Assembly: GCA_002746535.1 (NCBI GenBank)
Contig: NVWA01000087.1
Location: 1-33,345, forward strand
Length of the DNA stretch: 33,345 nucleotides
From: Planctomycetota bacterium
Lineage (GTDB): Bacteria; Planctomycetota; GCA-2746535
Direction: 5' to 3'
The notes under the pieces were generated by a model. The model saw only the letters and a list, made by a program, of their open reading frames with translations, did no database searches and was not told the DNA's origin. Shown in pieces: positions 33,201 to 33,345 of this stretch. The stretch's first letter is position 1. Each line of letters opens with the position of its first letter. Position numbers and translations under genes: made by a program.

Positions 33201-33345
33201 CCTAACTTTTAAAAGTCGATACCAAGAAATTTTGAAATTAACAAAAAACAATTATAGTATCATTATCCCTGATCTTTGCGGAATGGGAGAAACTGCTGTT
33301 GATAGTGAAGTTTTTTATTTTTCAGATGAAATTACTAAAGCTGCT
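30205..33345 (+). CDS. lipoprotein with two CBM9-like modules and acetyl-xylan-esterase-like hydrolase modules, partial at 3' end
   Basis: An uninterrupted frame of 1047 codons to the window edge, with no stop reached. A stop codon (TAA) directly before the ATG fixes the earliest start. The N-terminus is a short lipoprotein signal with W-I-S-G-C (12-16), Cys16 being lipidated. Residues about 55-230 and 272-480 are two CBM9-like sandwiches: D-D-D-V-W-K-D-D-N-L-E (113-123), and I-L-D-G-N-L-T-E-T-V-W (284-294) with R-L-W-Q-D-D-S-I-E-L-Y (350-360). A linker leads to an alpha/beta-hydrolase (about 590-860) of the acetyl-xylan-esterase type: V-L-D-S-I-G-Q-G-E-R (664-673), nucleophile Ser735 in T-G-S-S-G-G-G (732-738), and a likely catalytic His841 in F-P-H-G-Y-G. 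A second hydrolase-like module begins near 946 and has P-D-L-C-G-M-G-E-T (1022-1030), parallel to the first. The gene probably acts on the cell surface or in the periplasm on acetylated polysaccharide. Confidence 0.8.
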   Translation, partial: MKYFLLVLSIWWISGCETNTSFASRKITNNKVGPNAKIQNTLSDLSNEKLDNGWIPIPQNAKPYLFSHLDGSGDKVENQTNLYLFTYNSHLGINAVCYDKDIEHLIYNHTAKDDDVWKDDNLEICISPDKNEKSIKYYFSINPIGSFFDSNSEKHKSWNSNSKYKTKIYNDRWELQILIPFNDINFENHTQNIYTNIFRIRNGRLNQVAEDTGWAPTFSLRGNVVKYFKKISVSEDSFKNKFKEEALISYPLNKKFENKILNYLKNSTKNEAYIVKTQSNKKIILDGNLTETVWEETKSAFLQMNDRRENSNSQQTTFKVFVNNNTLYIGIECFEKTIDQLTLLAKDPRRLWQDDSIELYLMPEKRANREYLQLIVNPKNMVSIQNGKGKKRNLLPILVKALKAKIKTATNIKNDRWTVEIEIPLSAFNSINTTNSHKWAFNITRYRPQKPGQPMQSLSWSKLNCFESHLPGKFGDLWLFGKSTIKKSLFNKINNESSIVTVNKKKNNAPKHILNQNWDFLTTIIEPKKLIRMYHNELKDIQIKQIQSRDEQWAKVKDKKSLLEFQLTKRASFAKAVGNFPTKKSPLNAIETKVFTCKDYEIFTIQYESLPNHYVTGNLYKPLNQKSKMPAIIRIIGHSTPGKRSQSTVKFADHLARHGYAVLVLDSIGQGERIYINQGIGSRTPTSNHYSVGAPMNLVGDGLAKIFIWDIIRGVDFILGKSYVDPEKIILTGSSGGGTVSSYVGALDTRIKGVASVSAMSSGDRSTGNPDAEQNLFNQLLNGCDSFGRIILMAPRPYTIITEVRSKDARALNNKMISSVTKSWSIHGDNKLEYFPTNFPHGYGPKHRHLFYTWLNKYFPTKYPNITKEEKPHFSNYDALNATKTWRMYFDRTLKNIKPIFVQNKEKTILFEKKYLDYSNEKKRRILKAILLKMLKIDPAKIISKKIIHVKEEQLTDLIVSKEYIQASKHSTIPFIHIRSKNSTKSNQLIILINQRGKDLTFKSRYQEILKLTKNNYSIIIPDLCGMGETAVDSEVFYFSDEITKAA

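Noticed and set aside
1..33345. CRISPR arrays, insertion sequences, tRNA or rRNA genes
   Set aside because: No spaced repeats, transposase, terminal repeats or GC-rich RNA-gene islands were found by reading.

Overview
The window is an AT-rich bacterial chromosome segment with densely packed genes. Most run leftward; the exceptions are the first gene fragment, a lone oxidoreductase, a 70-residue protein, an ABC/transporter operon, a pseudopilin and the last gene. Three things suggest a marine member of the PVC group, most likely Lentisphaerota. The pseudopilin has an F-S-L-I-E start without the usual preceding Gly. Several proteins relate to sodium: a K+-dependent pyrophosphatase with the Na+-type Glu, a NatA/NatB-like ABC system and an SBF-type carrier. 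The last gene encodes a CBM9/esterase lipoprotein of the kind seen in polysaccharide-degrading PVC bacteria. The phylum is inferred from protein character only; there is no rRNA gene here to confirm it.

Layout. 1-5400: the end of an MsbA-like ABC exporter converges on nucleoside diphosphate kinase. Leftward behind it lie a SprT/DUF2786-type protein, RimO, a NahK-like sugar kinase and an NDP-sugar pyrophosphorylase-like protein; the last three form a tight operon behind a good promoter near 5425. 5600-9400: a HEAT/SirB1-like protein diverges from a Gfo/Idh/MocA-type oxidoreductase, which converges on rho; rho has a strong promoter of its own near 9365. 9400-13300: a membrane-anchored 3D-domain protein with an orphan receiver, then leuC-leuD-[2Fe-2S] ferredoxin-receiver. 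13480-18130: hppA, a SUFU-domain gene, rsmE and a Ppx/GppA phosphatase read in one direction. 18370-19810: a miniature flagellar-rod-like protein converges on an ECF sigma factor and a membrane anti-sigma-like protein that appears to end in a PDZ-like domain.

20136-23960 is a rightward three-gene operon with overlapping ends: a NatA-like ATPase, a NatB-like permease fused to a CPBP (CAAX-type) protease, and an SBF/SLC10A7-like carrier. An unknown anchored protein follows, then a 514-base gap with a striking palindrome, then a pseudopilin. 26600-30010 runs leftward: bshA (first step of bacillithiol synthesis) overlapped with a PilZ-like gene, a ClpP-family peptidase, and a receiver with a CoA-binding-domain protein. 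From 30205 to the window edge a single open frame of 1047 codons encodes a lipoprotein with two CBM9-like modules, an acetyl-xylan-esterase-like hydrolase and the start of a second hydrolase module.

Much of the window is housekeeping or well-known families. The parts most worth a second look are the CBM9-CBM9-esterase-esterase lipoprotein, the sodium-themed operon, the sigma/anti-sigma/mini-rod cluster, and several precise inverted repeats placed at promoters. No CRISPR array, tRNA, rRNA, insertion sequence or prophage was seen.
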